Made by a program: the position numbers and the translations under genes
Part shown: piece by piece, positions 60,704 to 64,000 of the stretch
Layout: each line of letters begins with the position of its first letter
Position numbering within the stretch: the first letter of the stretch is position 1
Notes under the pieces: model-generated
What the model was told of the DNA's origin: nothing
Databases searched by the model: none
Seen by the model: only the letters and a program-made list of their open reading frames with translations
Source: Fimbriiglobus ruber
GTDB taxonomy: Bacteria > Planctomycetota > Planctomycetia > Gemmatales > Gemmataceae
Assembly (NCBI RefSeq): GCF_002197845.1
Contig: NZ_NIDE01000017.1
Coordinates: forward strand, 914,712-978,711
Direction: 5' to 3'
DNA length: 64,000 bases

Positions 60704-61131
60704 AGGCGGGGAGTGGAAGACCTGTCGGGAACATTCTTCGGCCTCGCTTTTCGGGAACGTCTCGGTCGGTCGATCCGAGTACACGACCGCGCACAAACCC
60801 GCCTGGCCCGTGCGTGCAAGTCGGTGCCTGTCGACGAAACGCGGTCCACGGAGCCGACATTTTTCGCCGCAGTGATATCCTTGTCCGTCCACTGTCAGAA
60901 AACACGCTGCAAGGCGCAAAAAGCGCAAAAACTCCCTCGGACCCAGCTTTCGAGGCCCCCCGTCACGACGGGCGAACGGCCCGGGTTCCCGTCCCACCGG
61001 TGTCCGGGGTTAGTCTGAGGTCGCAGGGCGGTTTGATCCGCTGAGGGGGACCGAGGGGCTGGGCCGCGTCGGCCGGTCATGGCCCCGTTCCGGACGGGAG
61101 AGAACGATCCCGAATGCTCTCCGACCGCGAT
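60704..61131. other. Intergenic region, no gene seen
   Basis: 428 bases between convergent genes. There are scattered short repeats (gcgcaaaaagcgcaaaa near 60,919 and a ccggtgtcc near 60,998) that recall parts of the other dispersed repeats, but no long inverted repeat or supported frame. Confidence 0.5.
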
Positions 61132-61449
61132 TTAGACCGGCTTGTCCGTGCCGGCCCACTGGCTCCGGGACAACCAGTCCGCGATCTCCCGCACCAGCGG
61201 GTCCGCATTCGGAGTCCGCGCCACGAGCAGGAACCCCCTCCGGATGTCCCATTCCAGGCCGAGTATCTGCTCACCGAGCCGGTAGTCCCGGAACATTTGG
61301 TCCAGGCCGGCGATCAATCGGGTGCCCGGCATCAGGGCAAATGCCACCGCCAGCGCCTTGCAGATGGACGGGTAGTCGGCGGCCGTCACATGGGGCAGAT
61401 CGAAGGTCAGCCGCCCGTTGGTATCGCGCCACAGCCGATCGTCCGGCAT
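61132..61449 (-). CDS. Small unknown protein
   Basis: 105-residue protein from ATG 61449, MPDDRLWRDTNGRLTFDLPH. No signal peptide or membrane helix; a middle stretch (ICKALAVAFALMPGTRLIAG) is helical and moderately hydrophobic, and the C-terminus is helical (LVREIADWLSRSQWAG). I do not recognise a family. Codon pattern is like that of neighbouring genes and the frame is clean, so it is probably a real gene. Confidence 0.65.
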   Translation of the reverse strand: MPDDRLWRDTNGRLTFDLPHVTAADYPSICKALAVAFALMPGTRLIAGLDQMFRDYRLGEQILGLEWDIRRGFLLVARTPNADPLVREIADWLSRSQWAGTDKPV

Positions 61450-61708
61450 GAGAACCCTCCGCCGCTCACGTGATGTTCAAAGTCTGGTACGCCAGGGCGT
61501 TCGGTCGGAGGGCGGTAAGCGTGTTGACTCGGTCCGTGCCCGCTCACCCCGGGTGGCGAGTCACTTTTCCGCGGTCATGAAATGTGTACCACAAAATTCC
61601 CCGCTGCCCCGGATTACTACCGGAATCGATGGTCGGTTCGTCAGCCGACAGGGTTGGGGGGAGCCCGCACCGTCGTTCTCACGACGCCGGTGCGGCCCTG
61701 GTCGTCAG

Positions 61709-63943
61709 CTACTTCATCATTCGTTTGGCCGCTTCGCTCAGTTCCAGGCAGGCGCCTTCGAGGTCGCGGTTGTTCAGCGATCGGGCTTTCGCCAGCCCGC
61801 GCTCGGCGAACTGGAGAGCCTTCGCCCCCTGCTTCGCGCTTAACATCGCCTCGGTGGCCGTGATATAGAACTTGGGCTCGTCCGGCGTCCGGGCGAGCAG
61901 GTCGTCGAACGCCTTCACGGCCCCGTCGACGTCCCCGCGGCGGGCGGAGAGTTGGCCCGTCCGGACGGCGAACTCGTTCGCCCGCTTGCCGCCGTTGTGG
62001 GCGGCGTCGTAAGCGGCGCCGTCGTGGGCGTACTGCAGGGCGGCGGCCGTGTCCCCTTCGGCAATCGCGCCGGTGATGATGCACGCGAAGAACGGGTAGC
62101 GGTCCGGGCGGGCCGCGTCGGCCGGCTTGCCCGCGCCGGCTTTCGCGAACTTGACCGCCAGTTCCCGCGCGTCCAGCTTGAGTGACGCCCGCATGGCGTC
62201 CTCGCAGTCGGCCGCGGACAGCGCCTCGACATCCAGACCGGCGAGGTCGGCCGCATTCATCGCGGTGAAGTCGGGCCGGGCTGCCGGCTTGGGGGCTGGG
62301 GCTGGGGCTGGGGCTGGGGCTGGGGCGGCGACTGGCGCTGGCTCACTGACCGCGGGGGTCGCGGGCTCGGCGGGGGCAACCGCGGCCGGCACGGGAACCA
62401 CGGGCTCGGGATCGACTGGGACGGGGATGTGCGGCGCCTCGCCCGGCGGTTGGAGTTCGGCGCCGAGCTTGTGGCGGAGGCGGTTGAAGTCGTAGACCTC
62501 CATCGGCAAGACTTTCCCGTCCACCTGTTTTCGCGGGGCGGTCCCGGTCGTGCAGTCTTCGAGGAACTTGATGATCCCGATCAGCCGCTTGCGGAGGAGC
62601 TTGCTCCCGGCCGCGTCCAGCGGGGTCGCCCCGCCGAGAGCCCGAAGACTGCGTTGCGCCCAAACATCCTCGAAGAAGCGAGAGGCCCGGTCTTTGAGTT
62701 TCGCCTCGGCTTGGCCGACGTCGGCCGTCCGCGTCGGGTAGGCGAGGGCTTCCTGGATGATGTCGCCGAACTGCGCCGGGCCCACGCCGGCGACCGGCTC
62801 GCCGACCGCCAGGTTGATGCGGTCGCGAACTTCGGTCGCGATCTTTTTCACCGCGTCCTCGTTCGCGTGCCAGAGCCGCAGCACGCCGTTCGAGATGGTC
62901 AGGTTCGAGACCACCCGGGCCATCGTCGTCCCGGTGTCGAGCAGGTTCGGGAGTTCCTCGACGACCATGCAACTGAAGAAGCGGCCTTCGGGGTCCGACT
63001 GGGGACCGAGGATCTTACGCTCCTGATCCCACACCTGCAGCAACTTGAAGAACGCCTGCGGATCACGGACCTGCATGTACACGCGGTATTCGTGGTAATC
63101 CGTGTCGTTTTCCATGCCGTGGGCGCAGCGCAGCACTTCAACCAGCGCAGCCGTCTCTTCGGCCTTGGCGTCGTCCCATTCCAGCTCGATCGACTTCTGC
63201 AGCGCCTCGACGGCCGCGGGTTGCTCGCCCAGCCACGCGCGAACGAGGCCGAGGTTGAACCACCCGGCCGGGTCCGCGGGGACAGCCGCGGTCAGTGCTT
63301 CGAACGCCCGCTTGGCGTCCGACATGCGGCCGGTGGCGGAGTCCGCGGACGGGGCTTTAACGGTTTTGCGGAAGGTGTACTTTTTGCGGGCCGCGGCGGG
63401 CAGTCGCGCCTCCGGGCCGAACGTGCCCTCGAACTGCTCGCGGAGTTCGCCGTCGGCGGGGCTGTAGTGGGCGGCCAGTTCGAGGGCGGCCCGAGCCGCG
63501 ACCGGGCGGTTCAGAACGATCTCGTTCCGCGCGATCATCTCGTAGACTTGCGTGAGCTGGTCGTGGGCCTGCGGGTCGTAAGCGTCCGCGGCCTTGCGGA
63601 ACAGCATGAGCGCGCCGATCACCTCGCCTTCCTGCTGGCGGAAGATGCCGCGGAGCAGGTGGCCCATCGCGAAGTTTTCGTTCACCACGAACGCCTTCTG
63701 GAGCACCTCCTCGGCCTTCTCCAGCTGTCCTTCCATGTAAAGAAGGTGGGCGTAATACCCCCAAACCGGGGCGTGCGTCGGGTGGGCGTTGGCGGCCGCG
63801 TCCATCACCCGCACGGCCGTCTCGTGCTGGCCCTGCTGTTGCAGGTCGAGAGCCTGCTCGATCTTGTCGAAGTACGGGGCACAGCACCATTTAAACTTTT
63901 TGCCGCTGCCGCAAGGGCAAGAATCGTAAGGATTTGGTGCCAT
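61709..63943 (-). CDS. SEC-C motif/tetratricopeptide protein
   Basis: 744-residue cytosolic protein. The N-terminus is MAPNPYDSCPCGSGKKFKWC, a SEC-C zinc motif (C-P-C-x-S-x8-C-C), which in SecA and other proteins is normally at the C-terminus. Residues about 25-260 are TPR-like helices (GQHETAVRVMDAAANAHPTH, then APVWGYYAHLLYMEGQLEKA). A middle region of unknown fold (about 265-510) precedes a Pro/Ala-rich linker (about 515-560, with APAPAPAPAPAPKPA), then a second TPR-like region to the end. The linker is encoded by the G-rich repeat at 62291-62328. SEC-C/TPR proteins bind protein partners; the partner here is unknown. Confidence 0.85.
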   Translation of the reverse strand: MAPNPYDSCPCGSGKKFKWCCAPYFDKIEQALDLQQQGQHETAVRVMDAAANAHPTHAPVWGYYAHLLYMEGQLEKAEEVLQKAFVVNENFAMGHLLRGIFRQQEGEVIGALMLFRKAADAYDPQAHDQLTQVYEMIARNEIVLNRPVAARAALELAAHYSPADGELREQFEGTFGPEARLPAAARKKYTFRKTVKAPSADSATGRMSDAKRAFEALTAAVPADPAGWFNLGLVRAWLGEQPAAVEALQKSIELEWDDAKAEETAALVEVLRCAHGMENDTDYHEYRVYMQVRDPQAFFKLLQVWDQERKILGPQSDPEGRFFSCMVVEELPNLLDTGTTMARVVSNLTISNGVLRLWHANEDAVKKIATEVRDRINLAVGEPVAGVGPAQFGDIIQEALAYPTRTADVGQAEAKLKDRASRFFEDVWAQRSLRALGGATPLDAAGSKLLRKRLIGIIKFLEDCTTGTAPRKQVDGKVLPMEVYDFNRLRHKLGAELQPPGEAPHIPVPVDPEPVVPVPAAVAPAEPATPAVSEPAPVAAPAPAPAPAPAPKPAARPDFTAMNAADLAGLDVEALSAADCEDAMRASLKLDARELAVKFAKAGAGKPADAARPDRYPFFACIITGAIAEGDTAAALQYAHDGAAYDAAHNGGKRANEFAVRTGQLSARRGDVDGAVKAFDDLLARTPDEPKFYITATEAMLSAKQGAKALQFAERGLAKARSLNNRDLEGACLELSEAAKRMMK
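62291..62328. repeat. G-rich hexanucleotide repeat (ggggct)n
   Basis: Plus strand carries six runs of four or five G separated by CT, then GGGGCGG; it encodes the Ala-Pro linker of the SEC-C/TPR protein on the other strand. A sequence like this can form a G-quadruplex and is prone to length change by slippage. Confidence 0.85.
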
Positions 63944-64000
63944 ATCGTGTGCGGTGCCGTGGGTAGGAGAGCGGTGCGAATTTTGGGGCCGGACGCGAAC

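Noticed and set aside
60713-61018. A possible 101-residue gene in the gap after the large membrane protein.
   Set aside because: Weak start, no family features, and it runs across short dispersed repeat fragments.
62291-62328. The G-rich repeat as a CRISPR or other array.
   Set aside because: Units are six bases without spacers and lie inside a coding frame.

Overview
The window is a high-GC chromosomal segment of a planctomycete, most likely family Gemmataceae. I infer this from the combination of an alternative complex III / cytochrome oxidase locus, a DUF1501 sulfatase-like protein, a DUF1559 prepilin-type protein paired with a small lipoprotein, a 3-keto-disaccharide hydrolase (DUF1080) protein, a TIGR02996 repeat-companion protein, a PEP-CTERM-like exported protein and many long dispersed inverted repeats. 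The genus cannot be decided from sequence reading alone. All family calls are by recognition of motifs; no search was run.

Bases 1-18,934 hold one colinear plus-strand respiratory locus: alternative complex III (actA, cut by the window edge, then actB-F), a membrane-anchored periplasmic protein, a Sco-type copper chaperone, a caa3-type oxidase (coxB with a fused cytochrome c domain, coxA, coxC, a subunit IV-like protein), a dihaem cytochrome c, haem A synthase (ctaA), haem O synthase (ctaB) and a second Sco protein. Together these would take electrons from quinol through ACIII to a caa3 oxidase and supply its haem A and CuA. As given, coxA is broken by a single-base frameshift in a G run.

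Bases 18,987-30,871 are mixed housekeeping and accessory genes, mostly on the minus strand: a protein made of two copies of an unknown domain, DUF374 acyltransferase, dapF, a SWIM zinc-finger protein, a two-gene unit ending in an HNH nuclease, a beta-lactamase-fold/VanX-like dipeptidase fusion, TIGR02996, DUF1501, a PEP-CTERM-like protein, a PII protein lacking Tyr51, and a lipoate ligase-like protein. Bases 30,998-42,339 hold a large exported protein of unknown function, a 2OG-Fe(II) oxygenase next to an XPB-N-terminal-like protein, an IS701-like element whose right end carries a nested hairpin, and a large zinc metalloprotease.

Bases 42,794-56,747 hold a thioredoxin-fold protein without its CxxC, the DUF1559/lipoprotein pair, an apbE-doxX-Gfo/Idh run, a DUF1080 protein and two tandemly duplicated ABC-2-type permeases. 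The last 7 kb has a nested palindromic repeat, an NAD-dependent epimerase, a large polytopic membrane protein, a small unknown protein and a SEC-C/TPR protein.

No rRNA, tRNA, CRISPR array or complete known defence system was seen. The most distinctive features are the series of long, nearly perfect inverted repeats in the gaps, some nested in each other or in the IS, and two single-base G-run frameshifts in conserved genes. I found no convincing new multi-gene system; the best candidates are the oxygenase/XPB-N pair and the HNH pair.
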